DNA of 64,000 nt from Myxococcales bacterium (GCA_020633335.1 JACKDU010000005.1:496001-560000), one strand, 5' to 3'; shown: positions 1-8,141, numbered from the stretch's first letter. Translations and numbers: made by a program. Notes: a model not told the origin generated them from the letters alone.

Positions 1-2853
1 CTTGCAGCGGTGGCCGACGCCGATCTCGCCGGCGGTCCCGCAGACCTCGCCCTTGTCGAGCTTGGCCTTGCAGGAGTTCTTCTTGAGGTCGAGGCCGCCG
101 TCGCACCACTTGCCGGCGCCGCAGTCCGAGTCCTCCTTGCAGACGCAGGTGCCCTTGGTCCCGTCGACGCTGCTGCACTTGCCCTCGCGGCAGGCGCCGT
201 CGACGTAGCAGGTGCCGCCCATCGCCACCGAGCTCGGGGTGTAGCAGCGGCCGAGGTTGCACTTGCCGGACTTGCACTGGTGGCCGCCGCCGACCGCCGC
301 GCAGGCCTCGTTGTCGTTCTTGAGCGCCTTGCAGGTGTTCTTGGTCAGGTCGACGCCGGCGTCGCACCACTTGCCCGCGCCGCACTGCGCGTCCTCCTTG
401 CACGCGCAGACCCCGTAGGCGCCGAGCGCCCCGGTGCAGTTGCCGGAGGCGCAGTCCTCGTTCTTGCGGCAGGTCGCGCCGAGGGCGAGGTTGGAGACCG
501 GCGCCGGCTCGCTCGCCGGGGCGCTCGCCACCTTCACCGGGAAGGCGCGCTCCCACATCACGAGGTAGGCCTCGGCCGAGGAGCGGAGGCGGGTGGCGCC
601 CGGGGTGCCGAGCTGGATCAGATCCTCGGTGAGCTCGGGGAGCCAGCCGATGTGGGCGAGGCCGTCGTAGTAGTAGTTGGTCCCGTCGATCGGCTTCACC
701 GACGAGGCCCGCGGCGGGAGCGGGCCGGCCGGGCCGACCGGGCGGGTCGTCCGGGTCTTGGCGTCGATGATCGGCAGGGCGGCGAAGCAGCGGCGATCGT
801 CGCCGCCGAAGCGGGGCCCGAGCTGCGAGACGCCGGTGTTGAAGTCGGTGCCGAAGGCGAAGTCGAGGCCGGAGTCGTTCGCGTACTGGACGAGCTGGGC
901 GAAGCTCTTGGCGCTCCCCGGGCAGTCGTTGGCGACCTTGCTCTTCGGCGCGTCGTAGACGTCGACCGACGCGGTCCGGAGGCCGACGAGGACCTTGTGC
1001 TTGACGTAGTCCGGGAGGATGGACTCCATGATCAGGAACTCCTTCTCCCGCTCGAGGACGTGGGTGCCGTGGTTCTTCGCGCCCTTCGCCGGCTCCATCA
1101 GCCGCTTGAACTTGGTGTGGGAGTCGTAGAGGCCCCAGCCCTTGGGCACCCGGGCGAAGAGCGCCTTGCGGGCGCGCTCGCTCATGTGGGCGATGTCGAT
1201 CGGCATGTTCCGCTTGACCATCGCGTCGACCAGGCGGTTGCCGGCGGCGGTGAGGCCGAGCTTGTTGTAGCCCTTCGAGTCGAGCTCGAAGGGCGGCTCG
1301 CCGTCGACCAGGTTGGAGATCGCCTGGAGCGGGTTATGGATCGCCTGGAGCGCCTTCATCATGTCGCGGTGGGGCGCCGCGCCGGCGAAGATCGAGTCGG
1401 ACTCGTGGACGATCTGCATGGTCGAGAGGCCGAGCGCGCGGTAGCTGTCGAGCTGGCGCTCCCAGTCGCCGTAGTTGTTGCCGGCGCCCGAGAGCGGCTT
1501 GTCGGTCTCCATCGACACGACGACCGCGAGGTCGCCGTCGGCGATGATCTGGCGGGCGTGCCACGGCGACATCGCCACCCGGTACCAGGGATAGTCCTTC
1601 TCGAGCTGGTGGAGCGCGGCGAGCTGGCGGGTGACGTTCTCCTGATCGGAGCAGCCCCAGGCGGCCGACTCCCAGCCCTTGATCTTGCCCTTCGAGTCGC
1701 GGATCGGGACGTTGCCGTACTTGTCGAGGACCTTGAGGACCGAGCAGAGGATGTTGTTGTTGACCAGCGAGACGACCATCAGGTTGAGGTTCGAGCCCTC
1801 CTTCTTGCCGCGCTCGTGGGCCGCCTGCAGCCAGTCGATGTGGACCGCCTGGTGCGAGCGGTCGGCGTGGTGGGGCCACTCCTTCCACGAGGGCGCGCCG
1901 CCGCCACCGTAGGTGAAGGTCCCCTCGTCGGTGGTCGCCGGCGAGAAGGCCTTGAGGAGCATGTTGGCGTCGATGCCGACCGTCAGGGTCCTCAGCTGCT
2001 CGACGAGCTGGACCGGGTCGTTCAGGTTGAGGCCCGAGCCGCTGATGTTGATCTCCTCCTTGGCGAGCGCCTGCGACTTCGGGCCGGCGTGCTGCCCCCA
2101 GTACATCCGGCCGGCGAAGGCGAGGTTCATGAACTGGTGGACGTGGAGGTCGGCGATCCCCTTGACCGCCGGCAGGTTCACGCGGTCGGGGGCGCTGAGC
2201 TGGCGGGCGCGGTACTCGAAGGAGTTGACCGAGGCCGGGGTGTCGACGACGAGGCCGACGATCGCGTTGTTCTTGTGGGTGATCGAGACCGAGACCTTGG
2301 TCCCCTTGCCGCCGCTCCCGTTGGCGAAGTCGCGGCGGTGCTTGCCGATCACCTTGCCGTCGTAGTCGAGCTCGCAGACGGTGATGTGGGCCGCCGCCTG
2401 GCCGCCCTCCTTCTCGACCTCGAAGGTCGACGTGAAGGTCGCCAGGCCGGCGCCGAAGAAGGTCCGCTTGAAGCCGCCGCGGATCGTCCCCTCCTCCCAC
2501 TCCGAGGCGATCCCGCGGGGTCCCCAGGTCGCCCACTCGGCGTCGGCCTTGGAGAAGAAGCGGTTCCAGGCGCCCTTGACCTTGTTGCCGAAGAGGTTGG
2601 CCTGGGTCCAGGCGCCGCAGGCGAGGAGCTCGTCGGCGCGCCCGGGGACCCACGACTTCCGGCAGAAGAGCTCGTCGCCGGCCTCGCGCACGCCGCTCCA
2701 GAGCGTGCGCTGGGCCTTCTTCGCCAGCTCGCTGCACACCTGATCCGCCGACTTCTCCGCCTTCGCCTCGGCGCTCCCAAGGAGCCCGAGCGCGAGCGTC
2801 GTCGCCGTCACGACCTGACCGATCTGCCTACCACGCCGCATCCGCTTCCCCAT
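1..2853 (-). CDS. Secreted M19-type (membrane dipeptidase-like) protein with C-terminal Cys-rich repeats, partial
   Basis: The reading frame opens at ATG 2853 and runs off the left edge, so the C-terminus is missing (951 codons visible). Residues 1-30 form a signal peptide ending near AEA. ADLHVH at 234-239, then GLT-x2-G-x2-LV followed by IDIAHMS near residue 550, and GTDFNTG near 660 match the order of metal-ligand motifs in peptidase family M19 (renal dipeptidase). The dipeptidase region carries a roughly 230-residue N-terminal extension. From about residue 790 there are at least two Cys-rich modules of the type CxxxxDCxxGxC...GKWCDxG, like the dickkopf-type modules common on myxobacterial surface proteins. 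Activity on dipeptides is inferred from the family; a secreted or surface location is likely. Confidence 0.75.
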   Translation of the reverse strand, partial: MGKRMRRGRQIGQVVTATTLALGLLGSAEAKAEKSADQVCSELAKKAQRTLWSGVREAGDELFCRKSWVPGRADELLACGAWTQANLFGNKVKGAWNRFFSKADAEWATWGPRGIASEWEEGTIRGGFKRTFFGAGLATFTSTFEVEKEGGQAAAHITVCELDYDGKVIGKHRRDFANGSGGKGTKVSVSITHKNNAIVGLVVDTPASVNSFEYRARQLSAPDRVNLPAVKGIADLHVHQFMNLAFAGRMYWGQHAGPKSQALAKEEINISGSGLNLNDPVQLVEQLRTLTVGIDANMLLKAFSPATTDEGTFTYGGGGAPSWKEWPHHADRSHQAVHIDWLQAAHERGKKEGSNLNLMVVSLVNNNILCSVLKVLDKYGNVPIRDSKGKIKGWESAAWGCSDQENVTRQLAALHQLEKDYPWYRVAMSPWHARQIIADGDLAVVVSMETDKPLSGAGNNYGDWERQLDSYRALGLSTMQIVHESDSIFAGAAPHRDMMKALQAIHNPLQAISNLVDGEPPFELDSKGYNKLGLTAAGNRLVDAMVKRNMPIDIAHMSERARKALFARVPKGWGLYDSHTKFKRLMEPAKGAKNHGTHVLEREKEFLIMESILPDYVKHKVLVGLRTASVDVYDAPKSKVANDCPGSAKSFAQLVQYANDSGLDFAFGTDFNTGVSQLGPRFGGDDRRCFAALPIIDAKTRTTRPVGPAGPLPPRASSVKPIDGTNYYYDGLAHIGWLPELTEDLIQLGTPGATRLRSSAEAYLVMWERAFPVKVASAPASEPAPVSNLALGATCRKNEDCASGNCTGALGAYGVCACKEDAQCGAGKWCDAGVDLTKNTCKALKNDNEACAAVGGGHQCKSGKCNLGRCYTPSSVAMGGTCYVDGACREGKCSSVDGTKGTCVCKEDSDCGAGKWCDGGLDLKKNSCKAKLDKGEVCGTAGEIGVGHRCK

Positions 2854-2992
2854 CGCTCTCCTCCATCCTGGCGACGCGCGTGCGCGCGCGTCGCCTCGCA
2901 ACATCGTTCGCGGATGCTAGGAGCGGCCGCCTGGCCAGTAAAGGCGCGGGAGGTCCGCAGATGCGCGGATCCGGCGGCGGCGCGCGCCCGCG

Positions 2993-3766
2993 TCAGCGCG
3001 GCGGCGGGAGCGGGCGTTCGAAGAGGAGGCGGCGCCGCTTCGGCGCGGCGTAGGAGAGGCCGAAGCGCCTCATCCCGTGCTCGCGGATGACCGCGGCGGC
3101 CTCGTCGGGATCGTCGGTGATGACGATCCGATCGATGTCCTCCGCGCAGATCGCCTCCTTCTCGAGGAGGGTGCCGCGGATGAAGTGGACGAGGGAGGCC
3201 CAGTAGTCGCGGCCGACGAAGACCACCGGGAAGTCGTGGAGCTTGCCGGTCTGGATCAGGGTGGCGACCTCGAAGATCTCGTCGAGGGTGCCGTAGCCCC
3301 CAGGCGCGCCGACGAAGCCGAAGGAGTACTTGGCGAGCATCAGCTTGCGGACGAAGAAGTAGTGGAACTCGATCCAGTGATCGAGGTAGGCGTTCGGCTT
3401 GGCCTCCTGCGGGAGGATGATGTTGCAGCCGACCGAGCGCCCGCCGGCGTCCTTCGCCCCGCGGTTGGCCGCCTCCATCAGCCCCGGGCCGCCGCCGGTC
3501 ATCACCGTGAAGCCGGCGCGCGCGAGCGCCTCGCCGACCCCGCGGGTGAGCGTGTAGTAGGGGTGCCCCTCGCCGAAGCGGGCGGAGCCGAAGACGGTCA
3601 CGCAGGGGCCGACGAAGTGGAGCCCGCGGAAGCCGCGGATGCACTCGCCGAAGATCTTGAGGGCGCGCCGGAGCTCGGAGCCGCGGCGCGCCGGGCCCTC
3701 GAGGAAGCGGCGCTCCTCGGTGTCGGGGGTGGACTTGCCCCACTCGGGGGGTCGCGGCTCGCTCAT
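2993..3766 (-). CDS. LOG family (TIGR00730-type) nucleotide-binding Rossmann protein
   Basis: A 257-residue protein with MTGGGPGLMEAANRGA (about residues 90-105) and PGGYGTLDE (about 155-163), the two diagnostic motifs of the LOG/lysine-decarboxylase-like family. Members hydrolyse nucleoside monophosphates (cytokinin riboside 5'-monophosphate phosphoribohydrolase in plants; PpnN-type nucleotide cleavage in bacteria). The start is supported by GGAG nine bases upstream of the ATG. It stands alone between the dipeptidase and the persulfide dioxygenase, transcribed in the same direction. The exact substrate cannot be told from sequence. Confidence 0.85.
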   Translation of the reverse strand: MSEPRPPEWGKSTPDTEERRFLEGPARRGSELRRALKIFGECIRGFRGLHFVGPCVTVFGSARFGEGHPYYTLTRGVGEALARAGFTVMTGGGPGLMEAANRGAKDAGGRSVGCNIILPQEAKPNAYLDHWIEFHYFFVRKLMLAKYSFGFVGAPGGYGTLDEIFEVATLIQTGKLHDFPVVFVGRDYWASLVHFIRGTLLEKEAICAEDIDRIVITDDPDEAAAVIREHGMRRFGLSYAAPKRRRLLFERPLPPPR

Positions 3767-3876
3767 CGCTGCTCCGTGGTCGGGCGCGCGGAGGCGCCGA
3801 CCCGGCGATCCTACGATCGCGGCGGGTCGGCGCCCAGGGTCGGCGGGTCGCGCCGGTCAGCGGCGTCGGAGGCGCG

Positions 3877-4941
3877 CTAGCGGGCGGTCTGGAGCCCCTT
3901 GCTCGCCCAGAGGAGCATCCCGCCGGCCATCGACGCGACCCGGCGGAAGCCGAGGGACTCGAGGTCGAGGGCGGCCCGGCCCGAGCGGCCGCCGGAGCGG
4001 CAGACGGTGACCAGCGGCTGGTTCGGATCCCAGGCGGCCGCGGCCTCGCGGACGGTCGCCAGCGGGACGTTCTCGGCCCCCTCGATCTTGCCGGAGGCGA
4101 GCTCGTGGGGCTCGCGGACGTCGATCACCCGGAACTCGCCGAGGTGGCCGAGGACCCACTCGGGGAAGACCTCGGGGACGCCCGTGGCCGAGCGGACGAC
4201 CGGCGCCCAGGCGCGCTCGGGGACCGGCTCGCCGCTCACCGTCTCGTCGACGCTGAGGCCGCAGCGGAGGTTGGCCGGCAGCGCCTCGTCGATCTTCTTT
4301 GGCCGGGCGAGGTGGAGGTTGTTCATGATCTGGACGAACTCGGCCTCGCTCTTGCCGCCGCCGAGGCGGGGGTTGAACGCCTTCTCCTCGGCGACCGAGG
4401 TGACCGTCCGGCCCTTGTAGTCGTGGGCGGGGTAGAGGAGCGCGGCGTCGGGGAGCGAGAAGATCTGGTCGTGGACGGAGTGGTAGAGCTTGTGGGCGTC
4501 GCCCTGCTGGAAGTCGGTGCGGCCGCAGCCGCGGATCAGGAGGGCGTCGCCGGTGAAGGCCATCGAGCGATCGGCGGTGACGTAGGTCAGGCAGCCGTCG
4601 GTGTGCCCCGGGGTCTCGCGGACCTCGAGCGCGTGCTTGCCGAACTTGATCACGTCCTCGTGGTGGAGGAGGTGGTCGGCGCAGGCGGGGCCGCCGTGGT
4701 GGCTGGTCGCGGTCTTCGCCCCGAAGCGTCGGCGGAGGATCCCGGCCGAGGTGACGTGGTCGGCGTGGACGTGGGTCTCGAGGACGTGGATCAGCTTCAG
4801 GCCGAGCTCCTCGATGAGGAGGGCGTCGCGCTCGACCTGGTCGCGCACCGGATCGATGATCACGGCCTCGCGGCTCTCGCTGTCGGCGAGGAGATAGGTG
4901 TAGGTCGCGGACTCGGGATCGAAGAGCTGACGGAAGAGCAT
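3877..4941 (-). CDS. Persulfide dioxygenase-rhodanese fusion (ETHE1-like)
   Basis: A 354-residue two-domain protein. The N-terminal metallo-beta-lactamase fold has THVHADH (HxHxDH, about residues 55-61), a GHTDG loop and a GCGRTDFQ-G motif, all characteristic of ETHE1/SdoA persulfide dioxygenases that oxidise glutathione persulfide to sulfite with a single iron. The C-terminal rhodanese domain carries the active-site loop VCRSGGRSG (Cys near residue 322), so sulfite could be converted onward to thiosulfate in the same polypeptide. I chose ATG 4941 rather than an in-frame ATG 30 bases upstream because AGGAG sits just before it. The family role is sulfide and persulfide detoxification in the cytoplasm. 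The gene diverges from the bilin operon. Confidence 0.9.
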   Translation of the reverse strand: MLFRQLFDPESATYTYLLADSESREAVIIDPVRDQVERDALLIEELGLKLIHVLETHVHADHVTSAGILRRRFGAKTATSHHGGPACADHLLHHEDVIKFGKHALEVRETPGHTDGCLTYVTADRSMAFTGDALLIRGCGRTDFQQGDAHKLYHSVHDQIFSLPDAALLYPAHDYKGRTVTSVAEEKAFNPRLGGGKSEAEFVQIMNNLHLARPKKIDEALPANLRCGLSVDETVSGEPVPERAWAPVVRSATGVPEVFPEWVLGHLGEFRVIDVREPHELASGKIEGAENVPLATVREAAAAWDPNQPLVTVCRSGGRSGRAALDLESLGFRRVASMAGGMLLWASKGLQTAR

Positions 4942-5234
4942 CGTGGTTCTCCTGCTGGGCCTTTGAAGCACAGGTGGCGCCAGGTCACCAGCGCTGACAA
5001 TCCGCGGTGATCTAGGGCGCTTGGGCGGGGTCGCGCGGGCGGGCCGCGGGTCGAGTGTTGGGCGGCGTCGTGTGTCGTCGCGACGCGAGCGACACCATCC
5101 TCGGAGAGTGACGTTTGTATATTGTTTGTTCGAGATTGAGCATTGGCGAAGAGGTCTTCCCTCGAAATTTCACAAAAAACCTCGGTCTTCCTTGCATGTT
5201 GTCGAAGGTCTCGTAGAGAGTTTGTTCAGGTAGC
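4942..5234 (+). promoter_or_regulatory. AT-rich intergenic region upstream of the bilin operon
   Basis: This 293-base region separates the divergent persulfide dioxygenase and ferredoxin genes. From about 5110 to 5234 it is strikingly AT-rich against the surrounding GC-rich DNA. It contains TATATT at 5118-5123 (a possible -10 box), TTGCAT at 5192-5197, an imperfect palindrome GAAGA-GG-TCTTC at 5148-5159, and the 8-mer GTTTGTTC twice (5124-5131 and 5220-5227), the second right before the ferredoxin start. It probably holds the operon promoter and operator sites. No specific regulator can be named. The GG/GC spacing does not fit a sigma-54 promoter. Confidence 0.5.
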
Positions 5235-5720
5235 ATGAAGAACCTCGAGCTTGATGGGATGGGCGATCCCGTCCTTGTGCGGACGAACCAGCGCCTCCTC
5301 GAGGTGCTGGTCGACCAGGGGGCGCGGCTGCAAATGGCCTGCGGCGGCAAGGGCCTCTGCGCGACCTGCCACGTCCACGTGACCGCCGGGGCGGAGCGGC
5401 TCAGCCCGGTGACGCCCCGTGAGCGGCGCTCGCTCGAGATGCTGGTCGACCGCCGGCCGAGCTCGCGCCTCGCCTGTCAGGCCAAGGTGCTCGAGAGCGG
5501 GGTCCGGGTCGCGCTGCCCACCGGCCGCTATCTGACCGCGAGCGCCGATCTCGAGGGCCTCGTCGGTCGCCGGGCGGAGGAGCCGGTCCTCCACCCGATC
5601 GACGGCCGCGTGCTGATCGCGACCGGCAAGATCATCACCCGATCGCGGATCCGCGAGCTCGTCGAGGTCGACTACGACGTCGCCGAGATGCGGACCCGCT
5701 CCTTGACCCTCCGGAGGTGA
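5235..5720 (+). CDS. [2Fe-2S] ferredoxin with C-terminal extension
   Basis: A 161-residue protein whose first 90 residues are a 2Fe-2S ferredoxin domain: Cys36, Cys42, Cys45 and Cys81 in the arrangement CX5CX2CX35C, typical of the adrenodoxin/Isc class rather than the plant class. About 70 residues after the domain have no motif I recognise. It is the first gene of the operon that ends in a bilin reductase and a heme oxygenase, and only three bases separate it from the V4R gene. Heme oxygenases and bilin reductases of this type take electrons from ferredoxin, so it is the natural candidate donor for both (inference from context). A ferredoxin reductase is not present nearby. Confidence 0.88.
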   Translation: MKNLELDGMGDPVLVRTNQRLLEVLVDQGARLQMACGGKGLCATCHVHVTAGAERLSPVTPRERRSLEMLVDRRPSSRLACQAKVLESGVRVALPTGRYLTASADLEGLVGRRAEEPVLHPIDGRVLIATGKIITRSRIRELVEVDYDVAEMRTRSLTLRR

Positions 5721-5723
5721 CCC

Positions 5724-6374
5724 ATGGACCTCTTCACCGCCAAGATCGACCGCGAGACCCACACCCTCCACAACATCTACCGTCTGGAGCGCTTCTTCGC
5801 GCGACGGGGGCCCGGCGAGCTCCGCAACCCCTATGGGCAGCGGATGATGATGGTCAGCGAGGACTTCATCGTCGGCTTCCAGGTCGCGCTGGAGGAGGAG
5901 ATCGGCGACGCCGCCGGCGACATCATGTACCGCTGCGGCTACGAGTGGGGGAAGGCCGACATCGCCGCCTTCGCCGAGCGCTACGCCAAGGAGTTCGGCC
6001 GCAGGATCGACGAGGCCAACTTCGGATCGATGCTCGAGACCTGGTGGTGGCCGCTGCAGGCGGCGGGGTGGGGGAGCTGGCGCTATGACCTCAGCCACCG
6101 CAAGGAGGGGCTGATCTACGTCGACCTCTTCGAGTCGGCGGTCGCCCGCAGCGTCGGCAACATCGGCAAGGTCGCCTGCCACTACTACGCCGGCCTCTTC
6201 GCCGCGGTCTTCTCCCACCTCGCCAAGCGCGAGCTCTCGGGGATCGAGATCCAGTGCTACTCGATGGGCGAGGAGTTCTGCAAGTTCGTCGTCGGCTCCT
6301 CCAAGCGGATCAACGCCGCCCAATTCTGGGTGCAGGAGGGGGCGCGGGCGGACGAGGTGATCGCCCGCCTCTAG
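5724..6374 (+). CDS. V4R (4-vinyl reductase) domain protein
   Basis: A 216-residue soluble protein. The C-terminal half ends in CYSMGEEFCKFVVG (about residues 176-189), the cysteine-containing signature of the V4R domain, a small-molecule-binding module first recognised in BchJ (bacteriochlorophyll pathway) and in XylR/DmpR effector domains. The N-terminal half (YRLERFFARR...VSEDFIVGFQ...RCGYEWGK) aligns with the protein encoded at 7497-8132, so the two are paralogues. Because V4R domains are linked to tetrapyrroles and hydrocarbons, a role in binding or sensing a bilin, or in presenting it to the globin, is attractive but inferred. Enzymatic vinyl reduction is not established for the domain itself. 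Confidence 0.8.
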   Translation: MDLFTAKIDRETHTLHNIYRLERFFARRGPGELRNPYGQRMMMVSEDFIVGFQVALEEEIGDAAGDIMYRCGYEWGKADIAAFAERYAKEFGRRIDEANFGSMLETWWWPLQAAGWGSWRYDLSHRKEGLIYVDLFESAVARSVGNIGKVACHYYAGLFAAVFSHLAKRELSGIEIQCYSMGEEFCKFVVGSSKRINAAQFWVQEGARADEVIARL

Positions 6375-6388
6375 GCGGAGAGGAGCCG

Positions 6389-6967
6389 ATGATGACGACG
6401 ACCAGGCCGAGGATTCTTGCGCTCCTCCGCACCCTCCTGGCGGGCCTCCGCCGGGGCTACGACGGGCTCGTCGCCCGCCTCCGCGGCCGCCCGCGCGGGG
6501 CGCTCGCCGCCGCCGCGGATCGGCCCGAGCCCCCGGCCCTCGAGCCGGCGAGGCGCGCGGCGGCGGCGGTCGGCGAGAGCGACGAAGAGGAGGTCGTGAT
6601 CGCCTTCGACGCGGCGCCCGACGCCGCTCCGACCGCGATCGCGACGCAGCGAGGCGTCGAGCCCGACGCCCCCCGCGAGCCCCGTCGGCTCCGCCTGGTG
6701 AGCTCTGCGTCGTCGCCGAAGGCGCGGGCGATCGACGCCCTCACGCCCCTCGAGCCCGCGCTCGCGGCGACGCCGGCGCGCCGCTTCTTCGCCCGCCTCG
6801 TCGCCCGGCAGGCGCCGCCCCTGAGCGCGACGAGCTGGCCGACGCTGGCCGCCGAGCGCTACTTCCACGCGCTCATGTCGCCGCGTCCGGTGCTCCTGCG
6901 GAGGGGCCCGGCGCTCGCCGAGACCAGGACCGCCGCCGACGCCTTCGACGACTTCATCTGGGAGTGA
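6389..6967 (+). CDS. Hypothetical protein in bilin operon
   Basis: A 192-residue protein of unknown function. ATG 6389 is preceded by GAGAGGAG; the frame stays open upstream but without a better start. It begins with an Arg/Leu-rich amphipathic segment (residues 6-38), continues through an Ala/Pro-rich, probably disordered stretch with an acidic patch (DEEEVV), and ends in a more ordered C-terminus with FDDFIWE. No signal peptide or transmembrane segment is visible. It sits between the V4R gene and the phycobiliprotein-like gene, 14 bases after the former. A linker, adaptor or chaperone for the globin is possible, but nothing in the sequence proves it. Confidence 0.65.
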   Translation: MMTTTRPRILALLRTLLAGLRRGYDGLVARLRGRPRGALAAAADRPEPPALEPARRAAAAVGESDEEEVVIAFDAAPDAAPTAIATQRGVEPDAPREPRRLRLVSSASSPKARAIDALTPLEPALAATPARRFFARLVARQAPPLSATSWPTLAAERYFHALMSPRPVLLRRGPALAETRTAADAFDDFIWE

Positions 6968-7005
6968 CGCCGACGTCGCTCGCCGCCGAGAGAGGAGAGA
7001 TCGCG

Positions 7006-7500
7006 ATGAACCACGAGATCGAGAACATGTTGACCGCGAGTGAGGGCCGCTATCCGACCCGGGCCGAGCTCGCGCTGCTGCGCGAGTGGGCCGCGCGCCT
7101 CGACGCCCGCCTCGCGGCGATCGAGGAGATCCGGGCCAAGGAGGACGTGATCGTCCGGCAGACGGTGAGCGACGTCCTCCGGGCCTACCCCGACTTCGAG
7201 CAGCGGATGCGGGGCGCCCGCGAGAGCTGCACGCGCGACCTGACCCTGGTCCTCCGCTACTGCGCCCAGGCGCTCCTCCGCGGCGACGCCCGCTACCTCG
7301 AGGAGACCCTCCTCGCCTGGCTGGCGACGATCCTCCGCGGGGTCGGCTTCGCGCCGGACTTCGTCGCCGACACCTACCGCACCCTCGGCCGCCACGCCGC
7401 CGGCGAGCTCACGCCGGCGAGCGCCGAGCTCCTCCGGCCCTTCATCGAGCTCTGCGTCGCCCGCCTGGGCGGCGAGGCCCGGGAGGAGGAGGTCGCGTGA
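7006..7500 (+). CDS. Phycobiliprotein-like globin (bilin-biosynthesis-associated globin type)
   Basis: A 164-residue, all-helical protein matching the phycobilisome subunit family in length (160-175) and pattern. RYPTRAEL (15-22) corresponds to the RYLSPGEL segment of allophycocyanin, RLDARLAAIEEIRAKEDVIVRQ lies where helices A/B begin, and SCTRDLTLVLRY (74-85) corresponds to the TCLRDLDYYLRL helix. In phycobiliproteins the Cys of this helix (Cys84 in consensus numbering) is the covalent bilin site, and the following Arg and Asp contact the propionate and the pyrrole nitrogens; here they are Cys75, Arg77 and Asp78. The start is chosen at ATG 7006 after AGAGGAGAG. With heme oxygenase and bilin reductase downstream, it is the probable bilin acceptor. 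No CpcE/F, CpcS or CpcT-type lyase gene is seen. Confidence 0.82.
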   Translation: MNHEIENMLTASEGRYPTRAELALLREWAARLDARLAAIEEIRAKEDVIVRQTVSDVLRAYPDFEQRMRGARESCTRDLTLVLRYCAQALLRGDARYLEETLLAWLATILRGVGFAPDFVADTYRTLGRHAAGELTPASAELLRPFIELCVARLGGEAREEEVA

Positions 7501-8132
7501 TCGCCGGTCGCCGCGATCTCAACTACTTCTCGAGCCGGGCCTTCGCCCGCCTCGATCCGGCGCGCGGGGTGATCCGCTCGCGCGGCGGCGCCCGGATGAT
7601 CGGCGTCAGCGACGACTTCCTCCGGGGCTTCGTCGCCGCCTGCGAGGACGAGGCCGGCGTCGCCGCGCCCTTCATCCTCCGGCGCTGCGGGGTCTTCTTC
7701 GGCGCCCGCCTCGCCCGGCGCTTCGAGTCCGAGCTCGGTGAGTTCGCCGGCGCCTCGGTCCGCGACCGCTCGATGAGCGAGCTCGACGCGCTGATCCGCG
7801 ACCTCTGGGACGGCTGCGGGCTCGGCGAGCTCGAGATCGAGTGGGCCCGCGGGGCGAGCGGCTTCATCCCGGTCCGCCTCAAGGGGTCGCCGATGCAGGA
7901 CATCGGGCCCAGCGGACATGTCGGTGATGACATGTTCACGGGGATCCTCGAGGGCTTCTTCTCCCACTTCTGCGACGGCGAGCTCCGCTGCGTCCAGACC
8001 GGCGACGCGCGCCTCGGCGATCGCGAGGGGACCACCTTCGTCCTCGCCCCCTTCGACCTCGCCAAGCGGGTCGAGGGGATGGTCGCCGAGCGGACCCGCC
8101 ACGGGGAGATCGTCGCCGCGCTCGCGGCCTAG
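7497..8132 (+). CDS. V4R-like domain protein, degenerate signature
   Basis: A 211-residue paralogue of the V4R protein at 5724-6374. The shared layout includes a YFSSRAFARLDP start, an RMIGVSDDFLRGF block matching RMMMVSEDFIVGF, and an ILRRCGVFFG block matching IMYRCGYEWG. At the C-terminal V4R signature it reads CVQTGDARLGDREGTTFVLA, so the first Cys is kept but the second Cys and the GEEFC spacing are lost. The start is GTG 7497, overlapping the globin stop (GTGA) and preceded by GAGGAGG, which indicates translational coupling with the globin. The two proteins may form a heterodimer in which only one partner binds ligand; this is inference. Confidence 0.72.
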   Translation: MIAGRRDLNYFSSRAFARLDPARGVIRSRGGARMIGVSDDFLRGFVAACEDEAGVAAPFILRRCGVFFGARLARRFESELGEFAGASVRDRSMSELDALIRDLWDGCGLGELEIEWARGASGFIPVRLKGSPMQDIGPSGHVGDDMFTGILEGFFSHFCDGELRCVQTGDARLGDREGTTFVLAPFDLAKRVEGMVAERTRHGEIVAALAA

Positions 8133-8141
8133 AGGTCGACG

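Noticed and set aside
10..3090. 1026-codon open frame on the plus strand
   Set aside because: It is antisense to the M19-type gene, has Ala/Gly/Val/Arg-dominated composition with no motif, and arises from the strong G/C third-position bias. Many similar long antisense frames exist (for example opposite 16810-18174, 39229-41865 and 49036-49908) and were left out for the same reason.
5170..5210. Sigma-54 promoter (GG-N10-GC)
   Set aside because: The closest GG...TTGC pair before the ferredoxin gene has only eight bases between GG and GC.
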